The notes under the pieces were generated by a model that had not been told where the DNA came from, did not search any database, and saw only the letters and a program-made list of their open reading frames with translations. From Circinella umbellata (taxonomy: Eukaryota > Mucoromycota > Mucoromycetes > Mucorales > Lichtheimiaceae): a DNA stretch of 64,000 nt. Positions 39,121 to 51,100 of the stretch are shown piece after piece. How positions within the stretch are numbered: position 1 is the stretch's first letter; every line of letters begins with the position of its first letter. The translations under genes and the position numbers were made by a program. Where the stretch lies: positions 620,001-684,000 of the forward strand of contig JAIWNF010000026.1 in the NCBI GenBank assembly GCA_025093555.1, in the 5' to 3' direction.

Positions 39121-41332
39121 TTTTTAATAAAGGTGATTGCTTATTGTTGTACTTGTATGAATGATTAAAAAAAAAAGCGTTATTATGGAAAGAATTGAAG
39201 AGGAATGAGAGAAAGTTGAATGCCGAATTTTGGGTCCATCAAAGAAAAAACCTTCCCTTTTTATATTTCCATTCAAGTCCTTCCCTCTCTTCTTCCCACC
39301 CCCTTCTTTCTCTTTCTCTCTCATTTATATCCCAAAAAAAGAATTATACTTACCTCCTTAAATTTTTTTATTTTTACACTGTACCTAATACAGTAGAACT
39401 TGAATAACTGAATGTCAAAGCGCTTTTTTCTATTTGTACATTTTTCCAAGTCAGGTTTTTCTTGTTATCAAGTGCCAAGGAATTGTGTTTTTTTTTTACT
39501 ACTGCTACCGTAAATCAATTAATATTATTTGTATTACTATTATGAAAATCATATGCATTGACTATTCTGATCAATAAATGTCAATTGATAGTTCTGCTTA
39601 AAGAATGTTAATCAGTTTACAATTACAAACAAACATACACATTCAAATATAGTTAGTTCTTTTTTTTATATTGACGACTGTTTATAGTAATGAATATGTT
39701 TTAGTAAATAGCAGTAAAAAAAACCCACATTTTTGAACAAAGAAATTTAAGTATTTCTTTGTTCCTTTCTTCTCATTTCAATTTTGTGTTGCATGTACGT
39801 ATATATTTTTTTAGAAACTAAGTCTTCCCCCTTAATTTTATATTATATACGTATACCTACTTTGTATTAATACAAAAATAATATAACTTCTTTGTGAATG
39901 AATCACCTTTTCTTTTTTTTTTTCTTTTAGGTATTGATAGTAAATTTTTTTATTGGTCTTATCAATATGTGCTATATATATTTTAAACTTTCTTAAAAGA
40001 AACTACCTATCATGAATATAAATAACTAAAGAAACAAAACGTGAGTACAAGCTAATCTGTAATTCAATTTGTATTGGGTTCTTTTTTATGAAATGCATCT
40101 TTGTTTATTCTTTCTATTTTAAGTAGGGATTGACAACCTGCATTTACGCAAGGTATTTTTTTTTTTTTGCCACATGGCATTATTCTTTGGTGATACCATT
40201 GTTGTAAAATGATTGATCATTTACTTCCTATTTTCCCATTAGAACCTTACTTACTATCCTCATACTCAACCATTAAAATGTTTAGTTAATTAACATAAGA
40301 GTTTATACTAATATTTTATATAGTACATATTCAACAATCTGAAAAAAAAAACCCACTCAAAAGAATGATCAACATAAATTTAATTAGGAGAAGACAACAA
40401 AAAAAAAAAACAAATATTATTATAATTATTACGATGAAATGGCCACGAGCTAATATATTCTATAATTTTGTCAATTCCACCAAGGAGGAGAAAAGGTTAT
40501 TATTTATGATTTCATTATAATAAAAAGAAAAAAATCTTTAATATATCAGCAGAAGCATACGGACTAAAATAAACTTTTATGGACATGTGTTGATATGCGT
40601 TTATTTTTTCAAGTCTGTCATTGGTAACATTATGAAAAAGCAGAATAAAGTTTCAATCTTATTAGAAATATTGATTAATATAGAGATATATATTTAATAC
40701 GTTTTGACTGTTATTAATAATAATAAGATAATAAAGTTTCCATACGTACGACATGCGACATTCATAATAGTTTTTCTTTACGTATATAATCTATATTCAT
40801 GAGTACTTGCGTAAAAAGAAGAAGAAAAGGTTTTTACTATTTATCCTGTTCCAGAATATAAGAAAAGTCCATGAATGGGATTGAAAAAAAAAGAACATAT
40901 GAACCAAAATTGTGATATTAGCAAGAACATACGTAAGGAATAAAGAATCGATCAGGAGAAGAAAGAAAAAGAGTTTACGGGGTCTAGGCCTCTTTTTTTT
41001 ATTCTTCTTAAACTATTAGCACGACTATATACGTAGTTTTACAACAAGATCATTTTATCTCAAATCACTCTACATAGTATAATTGTATAGTGTTATGCTC
41101 GAGTTAAAAAAAAAAAAAATTTATATAGATAATAATATCAAAATAAACAACTCTTTTTTTATAGTTATAAAAGAGCTATGATGATTGATGCCAAAATGAT
41201 TCTCAACAACAATGCAGTCTTCAGTCTGATAATCAATTTATCTTGAATCATATGTGCATGAAAAATGGTCAGTGAGGCGGCCAGTCAAAAAAAAAAAAAA
41301 TCCCCTACAGCAAAGTATAACCTTTTTCTTTT
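39121..41332. other. Intergenic region
   Basis: AT-rich DNA between two divergent genes. It contains a perfect 12-bp inverted repeat with a 6-base loop at 39735-39764 (GAACAAAGAAAT and its complement). No coding sequence was seen. Confidence 0.5.
39735..39764. repeat. Perfect 12-bp inverted repeat with 6-base loop
   Basis: GAACAAAGAAAT, a 6-base spacer TTAAGT, then ATTTCTTTGTTC. It lies between the small secreted peptide gene and the metallophosphatase gene; no terminator or RNA context is known for it. Confidence 0.6.
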
Positions 41333-44300
41333 ATGCGATCAAAAACAAAAAGTACCACGGTATTCAGTGGTGGCTATGACGATTATTTGTTGTCGCTAAG
41401 GTTACTATTATTATTATCGTTACTATCTACAACAGTAACATGTTATGTAACCGATTTGAAACTTGCCATTTGCGACAATGAACAATTTGCATGTCCACAT
41501 AATCCAGGTTACCAACGTATACCTATTGATCTCAATGTTGGTACCTCATTACCAAAATCCGTTTATCTTGATTTAAAAGATGATCCAGCTTCTGATCCTA
41601 TTACCGATATTAAAATTGTAAAACAAGCTGATGAACAACAAGCTCTATTCGATAATACTAAATCATGGACACGGCTCAATGGGAACCTTAATGAAGGAGG
41701 AACCGACGATACCAATTTAACCTTATATTATACCAAAGATCTTGAAATAAGTAAAAATCCTATTACATCGATTATAGTCAAAACAGGATCTCATCCTGTT
41801 GTTTCACCGGATTATGTACGTATACCGATAAATTTAAATCAAGGTGTTGGTGGTGAATCTATTTATATGTTTCATAGTCAAGCAGGAAGTAAAGGTAAAA
41901 AAAGAAAATACAATTTTAAATTTTTTTTTTTGGGGGGGGGGAAGTTATGCAAAAGCAAAAAAATTAATTTCCTATTCATAATAAAATAGATCCAATTACC
42001 GCCATAACTGCCAAAGGATGTTTGACAGATGATTGTTATATAGATGTAAGAAATTTGAGGGAAAAAAAAGAGTGTTTTCCATAAAGCTAATATTATTGGA
42101 TATAGGGATGGAACAGGGTTGAAAAAGATGTCAATGAAGGAGTTATTATTGGGACACGAGTATATCTATTTTACCAACGTATTCGAGGTCAACCACCTGT
42201 GACAGAGTAAATGACTTGAATATGATTTATAACTATACACTTAAAGATGTTGCTTGCATTTTTTTTAAATTTAAAGCACTACTAAAAATAACAAAATATA
42301 TATATATATATATATAGTGTTGTTGTTATTTTGAATGATCAAAGTACACCTGAAGGTTATCATAAGGTTGATGTCGATTTAAATCAACTTACTATACGTG
42401 GAGCTTCAATTCATCTTTGGTATCAAGTCAAAGAGAATCCTACAAACGAAGATTTAGAGAATTCCATTCAGGAACTTGCAATCGAATATGGACATCCTTC
42501 TATCACTCCTTTTGGGTGGACCAGAATACCAGTAGATTTAAATAGTGACAAGGATGGGAAAAGTGACTTTGGTGAACCTACCTTTTTATTTTATCGTCGA
42601 GGCTATCCAGGTTAGAAATGTTTATTTTTTTTTTCTATCAAGTATTACCATTGTATAATATCTCAGTTTTTTTTTTTGGTGGCACATAATATCAAGAACT
42701 AAAATATACTTTTGATATATATTTTTATTACATAATCAAAAAAAACAGAGCTTCCATCAATACCACCGCTTGGATTTAATGATAAAGGATCATTAAAAAT
42801 ACTTCAACTAGCTGATTTGCATTTTACCAATAAAGAAGGAAAATGTCGTGATATTCCCAGTAATGTACGGTAAAAATAATCCTAAGAAGCAATTATATTC
42901 TCTAACTTCTATATTCCAATATATATATATATTAGCTGGAATGTCACGGAGATAATACAACTATTGAACAGATTGTACGTCTTTTGGATTTCGAAAAACC
43001 TGATCTCGTCGTTTTCTCTGGTGATAATATCAATGGAGAAGGTAAATCAACCTTTTTTTTAATGTTCTCTGTGACATATATGTTCTCTTTTCATCTTGTA
43101 GTCGAGTGAGAGAGAATACATGAATATTTCATATGGTTGATCTTTCTGTTCTCCCTTTCTTTTATTGATTTGTATGTATAGATGTCAGTGATGCTCGTGC
43201 TGCTACATTTAAATTTGCAGACCTTGTTATTCAAAGAAAAATACCATGGGTAAAGTGTATATTCATGATGCTTTTTTTTCTCATATATGGCACCTTCTGT
43301 TTATTTATTCTTGACTGTAAACTCATGCCCCCTCTTTATTACAAGATAGGCTGCTGTCTTTGGTAACCATGATGATGAGAACGATCTTTCTCGAGAAGAA
43401 TTATCGACTACAATGTCCCAAATGCCATACTCATTGACACAGCGAGGTCCTTTGCATGTCTCTGGAGTAGGAAATTATGTGCTTAAAATATTATCTAAAA
43501 GCACTGAGGAAGGGTATGTACCTATATAGATATAAAATGCCATTATGGAAAAAAAAACGTTTGTGATCGTATACATGTTCTGATGTAGTAAAACATTATT
43601 TATATATGATATTCTACTCTTTCAAATGAATCTATAACCACTCTATTATGTATATCTGTTTTATTATGTAGAGAGCATTTGTTTACAATTTACTTTTTAG
43701 ATTCAGGAGCTTATACAAACGATACCAAAAAGGAATACGACTTTATTAAGCAAGATCAACTTGACTGGTTACAAACAATGTCAACGTCATTTGCCAATAA
43801 TAAGTATGGTACACAAAAACCTAATGCGATGGCTTTTTTTCATATTCCCATTTGGTTCGTATTTCTCATTTCATAATTAATATAGAAAATTTACGTACAG
43901 TTTTATTTTGAAAAAAATAAAAAGAGATTATTTATCTGGTTAAGCAGTGAGTCCCGCACTCAAGTCCCCACTGTATCGGGGACTTGGAAATAATATTTTT
44001 CATCACCCGCAAACTAGACTGACGAAATTAATGCTGTGAGTTTATTTACAAAAACCGTGTACCTGCCTTTTTAATTCTTGTCACTTTTTTTTCATTTTTT
44101 TTAAAAAAAACACTTTTACATTTACTTTACCGAAATAATCATGGGTGGTTCTGGAAGCGGTCGAAGACAAATCAATGGCACTCCTGCACAGAATCGGGAA
44201 AGAAACAGAGATATTAGACTGAATGAGTTGTCTCTTAATAATTCTGCTGTAGCAGATATGGAAAATGACGAAGACGCAGCTTATAGAGATGCTAGGGATC

Positions 44301-47300
44301 GCGCTGCCCTTGAGACATTTAGCGCAGCTCGACAAAGTCGTCCTCAAAACACCATCAATCAATACTTGAATCGCCAACAAGAATTCAAAAGATGGTGTAT
44401 CAAGAAAAATGTTAATGCTATCCCTGATGATGGAAAGCTTCACTTTTTCTTGAAAACAGAGGTTGGTTTTATTGCTCATTAGTGTGTTTCGACAAATAAA
44501 TGTAATTTTGTTACTTAAAAATCTTATATAAGGTTGCTTTCCGTCCCCACCGAAAGAGAGGAAAAAAAAGAAGTGCACCAGAAGATTCGCATGAGGATGA
44601 TGCCAATCAGCATTCAAATGAACATGGGTCCAATGGTGTCAACAATGCTGACCATGCCGACGATGAGGTCAATGACCTTCCTCAAATCGACACAGCATAT
44701 CAAGTAATGGATATGATGGACGAAATGGATGAAGAGAGAGATGGTTCTAGCTCTAACACTAGCACTACCACTCCCACCAATGATTCATCATCATCCACAA
44801 TCAACAGCACAAGCATTGAATCTGCCATTACTCGACAATTCAATGAATATGCTCAACTCGCTTCTGGGGTACCTGGCAAACGGGTCAGATACTCAACCGT
44901 TGAAGCATATGCTGCTGCAATTGTTGATCTTTGGGCCGAGCAATGTTTGACGGATAATTCTTTTCGTCCAAGTCCTCGTGGAAAACGAGTGAAAGCATTA
45001 CTTGACTGGTTGCGTAGAGAAGACGAAAAAATCGCTCGCGCAAACTTTGATGATAGAGTATGTTTAAGACAACTTATTAAGCAACTTCTTGCTATATGTG
45101 TAATGTATAGATAATCTAACAAATACATTTATTTTTTAAGGGTGCATTTACCGCTGCAGATGGCTATACCACTCATGCTGAAATGGAGAAAATTGTTGAT
45201 CAATTTTGGACAAATGGAACTGAACTTGGTCTTCGAGATGGTACATCATTTTTATTGCAGCACTACGGTTTGCTTCGCGGTGAAAGTATTCGAAAAATGG
45301 AGTTTGCTGATTTGCAATCGCTTCATTTGGAGGATGAAGGTCCCAGCCAATGTCATGCTTTGGTAATGGTCCTTAAAAAACTAACAAGTTTGGGCGCGTT
45401 GAAGTTGCTGGATGTATGCGAAACAAGAACGTGGCCATTTGTCCTCAAATGATGCTTGCTTGTTACCTTTTCAGTCGTTATGAGATGTCTGGAGAGCAAT
45501 TTCCTAGCATCAATAAGAACGCGGATTGGTTTTTCTACAAGCTCATCAAAGGAACGACGGAGGATCCTCAAAAGGAGTTGTCATACCGTCAGCACCTTAA
45601 GGCAATCACAAAAGCATTTGAGGGAGCTTGTCTCCATTCAAAAGCCAAAACTCATGCTATGCGTGGTGCCGCAGCTCGAATGGCAGAGATTGGAGGATCA
45701 AGCGAGGGCGCCATTCGTCGTGCAGGCCGTTGGAACACAAGTTCATTGACAACAGCCTACCTCACTAACCTTCCCCACGAACTTCTTCGCACCCTTGCAG
45801 GTTTTCCAACAGAGCGTGGATATTTTTATCTCTCTCGTGCCAATGTTCAACCGTCTCAAGAGCTTTGTAAGAAAATTTTCAAGTTCGTTGACTATTGGCG
45901 TCAGAAATTAGATGAAGGTAATGTTGAACAAGTATCATGTGCCGCCGATATGTTTTTGAAGCTATTGGATAGGCTACGTGTTGTCTTTTTGCAGGACTCG
46001 GTTCTTTTGAAAAAGAGATATCCTCAGCATTTTCTTTGGAACCATCCTTTGTTTCAAAGTGAGCTGTATAAAGATTTTGAAAGGTAAATATATTGTTTTT
46101 ATAAAGATGTGATTCAACTTTTTTCTAACATACTTTTGTTAGATCTGTTGATGCTGCTGTGGAAATCACTGAAGAACCTGAGCAACTGCAACTGCAAAGA
46201 GCAGTACCATTGGTTGCACAACATCTTTCTGATATCAATCAGCAAATCGCATCGCGTTTTGATGCTCAAGCTCAAGCCCAAGCCCAGCAAGCCCAACAAG
46301 CTGCACAGATGCAGGTTCTCCAATCCCTGTTGTCTGTTGTTACTCCCTTGCAAGTGCTTGTTCCTCACATCAGCAGCCTTGCAACATTAGCACAGCAAGT
46401 CGCTGGCTATACTTCTGGGCAGGTTCCTTTGACAGTAACCTTGAACTTGGGCAATGTTTCTCAACAACAACCCACTCAAGAACAAACACCTTAACCCACA
46501 CAACCCACACAACCCACACAACCTTCTCCGCAACCTTCCCAGCAACCACAAGAACTACCGCAACCATCACTTACAACAACATCCATCTCTCTCCCTTTTT
46601 TTCCACCACCACCACCAGTACAGAATTCAGCACCAGCACCAACACCAGATCAATTGCCTGTACCCACTTATAAAATGTCTCGTAACACTGTTACGCTTGA
46701 TATGCTTTGGCGTGAATGGTACCATGGCTTGGCTGGCGGTCCTTCTATTGAAGAATTAGAACGCTTGTACCATGTTGCATGGCGTCGAGAAACAAAAGAA
46801 CGTAGATTTTATAATCGCAGACGTATCATCATCGAAAGCATTAAAGATTATGCTGCACAACACAGACTGACGAATGAAGCAGCTGTCACGTTATTAGAAG
46901 AAAAGCGAAGTAGGCAAAGAAAAACCTTACACTGGATTGCCGAAAATCCAAGCATTTTTTTCAATAACTAATATCTTTTATTTCAAATTTACTACATTTT
47001 TTTCCTAGCTTTCTCTACCTCCACAAACACATCTTATTGCTTGACAATATTTTAGAATATTTTTGCGTCATATTTTTTTCATTATTATATACACTTTTCT
47101 CTTTATATTTTTTTTTCATTATCCTATCTTCTCTTTTATTCTTATTTCTTTCATATTTCTTCAGCCTCTCTTTCCAGTTTTCTCTAATTTATAAGCTCAT
47201 TTGATTATTCTTTAACCTCAATTTCCTCATGTTCGTCAATCACTATTCATCGTTTTTCTGATTTTTTTTCTAGCTAAGCTGGTCTTCCCCCAAAGCATTG

Positions 47301-48322
47301 TACCTTTTCTTGCTGATTGTTTGGTCACTACCTACAAGTAAGTGGTAAAGAGCAGGTTAAGTATATTTGTCACTTTGGATATTCATGCGTATTTAAATAT
47401 TAAATTGCACAGTGCTACTAAATAATTGACAATATATGGATAAAATGATAATCATGATAATCATGATTGTAACACTACTTAGAAAAAAAAATAATTCATT
47501 TTTCTAGCTTATATAAACGATAATATATATACAAGAACTTTAAGAAATTATAAAATCCATGCTCAGGAAACAAAGTATAGATCAATATCCGTCCTCTTTC
47601 CATTCAATCTGCTTATACTCAAACTAACATCTATAGCAATTATGACCAAAGCACCCTCTTCCATCATAAACTGTAAATCCCTTATATTAAAAAAGTTATA
47701 TTATTATCATCCATATTCCAAAATCTACATTGATAAACTAATGATTGTTGTGTTTTCCCAGGAAATGCTATCATTGCTATCAAATTACCAAACTTTTCCC
47801 ACCAATCCATAGCTATTACCTCTCATTTTGTTAAACTCTGAAACTGTTGATGGATCATTAAGTGGTTGTTCTCAATCCTACTTTCTTTTCAATGCAATGG
47901 TATCAATTATCGCTTAAAATAATGTCGAGAAATATTTCGCCAGGGGTTCATAAAAGAATAAATGATAGGTTCGTCGATCAAGTGCGAAATACAATGAGGA
48001 TTTACTTAAAAACAATATAAAAATAATTTATATGAAATATACATCGTAATCTGGTTCGCTTAATACTTTTGTTTGAGGAAGTTCCATGCGCAGTCTTTAA
48101 TATTAATGACGATCCATGTTTAGCAATGCATGTACGATCTTCTTGCGTGTTTGGCTCGTACGAACATTTTCTATTGCATTTCGATTGAACATATAACCGA
48201 ATGCGAAACTGTTGCCTGTTGATGTGTGTGAATATTCTATCTGCTATGCATGTTCTTAGAACAAGTATCTGTTTGATTTGTTAATCGATTGATTCTTTCT
48301 TCCCATCATGAAGGTACCCATA

Positions 48323-48353
<31 letters not shown>

Positions 48354-49173
48354 CGATGAGGAAAAAAATAGTTTTTTTAGTGTTATGCAGGCAGGGACTT
48401 CTATATTTTGAGTGGGGACTTGGAGTGCAAATAAAGCACTTATTTTTCACTTTTGCGTAAAATAATTGGCTTACTATTCCCGACGTCCCTTTGAGTTTGA
48501 AATTTTGGGGACTTCGCTGGACTCAATGGGACTTTGAGGTTTTATAAAAAAAATAAAAAATTGGGAGAAAATCAGAGCTAGCCTAATATATATAACAATG
48601 TATTAATTTGTGTAATAAATATAGGGAATATCATGAAGAACAAGGTGGGCCAAATCCGAGATTAGGTGATAAACGAGAATCTATAAGTAGTCCAAAAGAA
48701 GGAGCAGCCAAGATTCTTGAAAGTTTTAAAGCAGGTATGTACAGTAAGGCAAGATGAAAGTCTTTTTTTTTTATTAAAAACATGAGTTTAATATATATAC
48801 GAATAAATCCAAAATGATTATTAGCTGGTGATATTAAAGTGACTGCATGGTAAGAACAATCTTGTAATTTATATATTATGTATAAATATATACAGATTAT
48901 TGCTATTAATAGTTTTAGGATAACAAGATCATAAATGTTTTATTCATATATAGTGGTCATGATCATGTTAATGATTATTGCTTGGATCGAGACGGCATTT
49001 TTCTCTGCTATGGTGGTGGTTTAGGTCTAAATGGATATGGTGCAAGTCATCTTGGGTGGCCACGTCGTGCTAGAATATGGGAAGTTTCTGATTGGGGAGA
49101 AACTATACAAACATGGAAACGGTTACATGATGATTCATTGACGATGATTGATTTTCAAACTATATACCTTTGA
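41333..49173 (+). CDS. Dcr2-like metallophosphatase with N-terminal VPS62/MABP-like repeats
   Basis: Twelve exons (41333-41894, 41990-42045, 42106-42206, 42318-42610, 42749-42864, 42936-43041, 43182-43249, 43350-43513, 43672-43854, 48625-48734, 48825-48849, 48954-49173) join to 2004 nt, 667 residues. A hydrophobic segment at about 22-40 is a signal peptide or anchor. Then come six repeats of a GY/W-x-R-I-x-x-D-L-N type ending in YLxY-like strands (for example GYQRIPIDLN, SWTRLNGNLN, GWNRVEKDVN, GWTRIPVDLN). From about residue 345 lies a calcineurin-like phosphoesterase fold: LQLADLHF, VVFSGDN, AVFGNHDDEN, FFHIPIWEYHE and TACGHDHVNDY supply the metal-binding Asp, His and Asn. This matches fungal Dcr2/Sia1 proteins and bacterial-type purple-like phosphatases. 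Intron 9 (43855-48624, 4770 nt) contains a Crypton transposon; the flanking exons splice in frame across it. The exon 5 donor is taken as GTACGG because the later GTAAAA would break frame. Confidence 0.85.
43951..43987. repeat. Left-end GTCCC/GGGAC motif cluster with hairpin
   Basis: Three copies of the GTCCC word in about 37 bases: GTCCC at 43951, AAGTCCCC at 43962-43969 and GGGGACTT at 43978-43985. The last two form a perfect 9-bp inverted repeat (CAAGTCCCC/GGGGACTTG) with an 8-base loop. The same words recur at the other end of the element, so these are candidate recombinase binding sites. Confidence 0.6.
44141..46971 (+). pseudogene. Crypton tyrosine recombinase, interrupted
   Basis: Exons 44141-44461, 44533-45057, 45141-46083 and 46143-46971 would give about 870 residues if the breaks are ignored. 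The N-terminal SAM-like core-binding region includes TINQYLNRQQEFKRWC. The catalytic region shows the box I Arg (HYGLLRGESIRKMEF), HxxR (KTHAMRGAAARM), a Trp in GRWNTSS and the nucleophile Tyr in LTTAYLTNL. A Gln/Ala-rich linker leads to a GCR1_C-type domain (VTLDMLWREWYHGLAGG, PSIEELERLY, WRRETKERRFYNRR). Two lesions are seen. The frame shifts by one base in the A run at 45375-45380, between VMVLKK and the TNKFGRVEVAGC segment. A TAA at 46492-46494 interrupts the third exon of a Pro-Thr-Gln repeat whose other units read CAA. The downstream frame stays open to 46971, so decay is recent or the copy carries sequencing errors. Confidence 0.8.
48326..48353. repeat. 28-base poly(A) run
   Basis: An uninterrupted A run near the right end of the Crypton element, just before the right-end motif cluster. 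Confidence 0.9.
48394..48534. repeat. Right-end GGGACTT motif cluster
   Basis: Four direct GGGACTT words (48394-48400, 48415-48421, 48508-48514, 48528-48534) and one inverted GTCCC (48485-48489) in 141 bases. AGTGGGGACTTGGAGTGC at 48411-48428 is the imperfect inverse complement of the left-end sequence at 43956-43972, differing by one inserted base. Confidence 0.65.
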
Positions 49174-49849
49174 TTCCAATATATCAATTTATGTATATCT
49201 ACAATATTTTTGCGTTTAATAATATAAAAATGAGTGGGGAAAGAAATCCATTTTTTGGTTCTCCCGACACAAAAGTTCAAAAATCCATGTAATTCTTGGT
49301 ATTTGACCAGTGTAGCTTTTAACGTTCAATATAATAATCAAAAGTCATTCCATTCCAAAAAGATAAAATAAGAAAGTTTGTAAATACTATAATCTGCTTT
49401 TTATGAGTTATATTTTACGTATCCATGAAGTTAATACACTTACTAAAGTACGTACTTTCAAAGGGACGAATACAATCTTTATAGTAAGCTTTACAGTGTT
49501 TACGTAACAATACGTAACTAATTTAGTTGATCTGGAGTTTTCTGTACGTACCTCTCTGTGATGATGTCTGGATATACATTTTCTAGCTCTATATCACACA
49601 TTCAGAAGAAAATATTAGTAGAATATTCACACGGAATGTCAAAACGAAAAGTAAGGATAGATTGGTATTTAGTGCAGAAGCTTCATTATTACAGTATTGT
49701 CTTTTTTTTAAGGTACTACTTGGAAATTATGCTGTGGGATTCAATGAGCGGGCATAAACTCGAGCTCTCTCCACAACGGGCGAGTCTTTTTCTACTCTTC
49801 GATACAATAAACTATACAAAAAACCCTGTTTCCCTTTCATTTTAGCTAA
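49174..49849. other. Intergenic region after the metallophosphatase
   Basis: AT-rich, probably the 3' UTR of the metallophosphatase followed by non-coding DNA. One minus-strand open frame around 49727-49909 looks random. Nothing else seen. Confidence 0.5.
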
Positions 49850-50062
49850 CATGGGCTCCAAAAAAGTAACTGTACCAAAGCAGTTTAACGAATATTTATT
49901 CAATTTCAAAACAGAACGGAATTTATCTTATTTTTTCAATCGTGATATTACCGAATAGACTTACGAACATTATTCTCGTCATTTTGCCTCCAAGAAAAAG
50001 GATCACAAAACCATTAAGCGAATGTACAATAGGGTGTTTCAAAAATCGATGTAAAAAGCATA
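49850..50062 (+). pseudogene. Decayed coding fragment with an in-frame stop
   Basis: One frame reads MGSKKVTVPKQFNEYLF, then KTERNLSYFFNRDITE, a TAG, and continues in the same frame with TYEHYSRHFASKKKDHKTIK and RMYNRVFQKSM before the next stop. The composition looks like real protein on both sides of the TAG. Family unknown; most likely a transposon or gene remnant. A further scrap in this area at about 50301-50379 reads NNDLEWLRKCDLPIELQRYL. Confidence 0.4.
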
Positions 50063-50470
50063 AATTTCACGAATATTAGTATTAAAAATGCCATTTTAAG
50101 TATAAAGGTATTCTATGTTTAAAAGCCTATCGTTAAGAGTCTACATAAATATTCATGAATTTATATAGAACCTACATTCTTTTACTATCATTTTTAATTA
50201 ACAAAATCCCTTAAAAGCGATTTCTTTTCTGATTAGCTATGTTTCATAATACGCTGCGAATATTTTATTTGTGAATATTTGGGGGGTTTGAGATACCCTA
50301 ATAATGATCTTGAATGGCTACGAAAATGTGATCTTCCGATTGAACTGCAAAGATACTTATTGGAAGATTTAAAATAATGTACTGTAAAAACATGGCTGTT
50401 CATTTATCCATATATACATCTATCTGACTATATCTTCATTAGGCTAATGTCTAATCATATAAATCATAGT

Positions 50471-51100
50471 TCAATCAAGACAAAGATAAGAAAATTGACG
50501 GTATTTAGATTTTCGGCGACGCAAGAACGGAAACCCAAAGCACACAAAGCTTTCTATTTCTGTTCCCGGTTGTATATACATTATACTTTCTTCGATACGT
50601 TTATACGCCTCCGCGGCATAATCCGCGCGGATTTCGTAAACTTTTTCCGTCACATCAACTTTGGACACATACCCTTTCAACCCAGTATCCAAGTTGAACT
50701 TCTCAGCAACTGACTTCAAATGCGCTGCAACGCCTGGTTCCATTTGAGCTACACTATAGCGCTTAATCTGCTTCTCCATTGCTTCTATTAAGCAATAGAA
50801 AATCAAAAACTATGCAGAAAACTCATAATTTAATGGTAATCACCTTCGGCAAGCTGTACCTGATTTGCCTCGGCAGAATCCAGCTCTTCTTGCCTTTTTG
50901 TGAATATGAACAAATTCCACCGACAGCGAGCCTTTGTCGTCGTGAGGAGTTTTGCAGCATAGTTTCCCCATCTTTTCTCAACTTCCTCCAAAGAAACTCT
51001 AAGCTCTAGAGGTAAGGATTCTTTTGGTTAAACGATACTCCTTTATGAGCATCCCACATCGTTTCTCAAGAAGCGATGAGCTCTCGAATTTCTACGTATT
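50471..51100 (-). pseudogene. Decayed spliced gene of unknown family
   Basis: Two exons join well: one ending in QEELDSAEANQVQLAE at a GTGATT donor near 50847, the next starting EAMEKQIKRYSVAQMEPG at 50788 and running to the stop at 50471. The product is helical and charged (SLEEVEKRWGNYAAKLL, VYEIRADYAAEAYKRIEES). Upstream, near 51027, the frame seems to jump between LLEKRCGMLIKEYRLTK and ESLPLELRVSLEEVEKRWG, and no start codon fits. I do not recognise it. The good splice sites suggest it was once functional. Confidence 0.4.

Larger units (their letters stand above)
43924..48559 (+). mobile_element. Crypton-type tyrosine recombinase transposon
   Basis: A block of about 4.6 kb sits inside intron 9 of the Dcr2-like gene. 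Inside it is a four-exon gene for a tyrosine recombinase with a C-terminal GCR1-like DNA-binding domain, the combination that defines fungal Cryptons. There are no LTRs and no DDE transposase. Both ends carry clusters of GGGACTT/AAGTCCC words and one imperfect inverted repeat pair (43956-43972 with 48411-48428). The exact borders are inferred: a 13-base word AAAAAAATAAAAA occurs at 43911-43923 and 48547-48559 and could be the short duplicated crossover site expected for a recombinase, but it is low complexity. About 1.5 kb after the coding region is non-coding and includes a 28-base A run. Confidence 0.8.

Noticed and set aside
44081..44617. 178-residue open frame on the minus strand over the recombinase
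   Set aside because: It lies opposite recombinase exons 1-2 and has no family features; the plus-strand reading is clearly coding.
45363..45404. A mini-intron explaining the recombinase frame change (GTAATG donor, ACTAAC branch-like word)
   Set aside because: The nearest acceptors put the downstream exon in the wrong frame, and the supposed intron would remove the expected conserved TNKFGR segment.
43855..48624. Homing endonuclease or group I intron as the cause of the large intron
   Set aside because: No LAGLIDADG or GIY-YIG motif is present; the protein has tyrosine recombinase motifs and its own spliceosomal introns.
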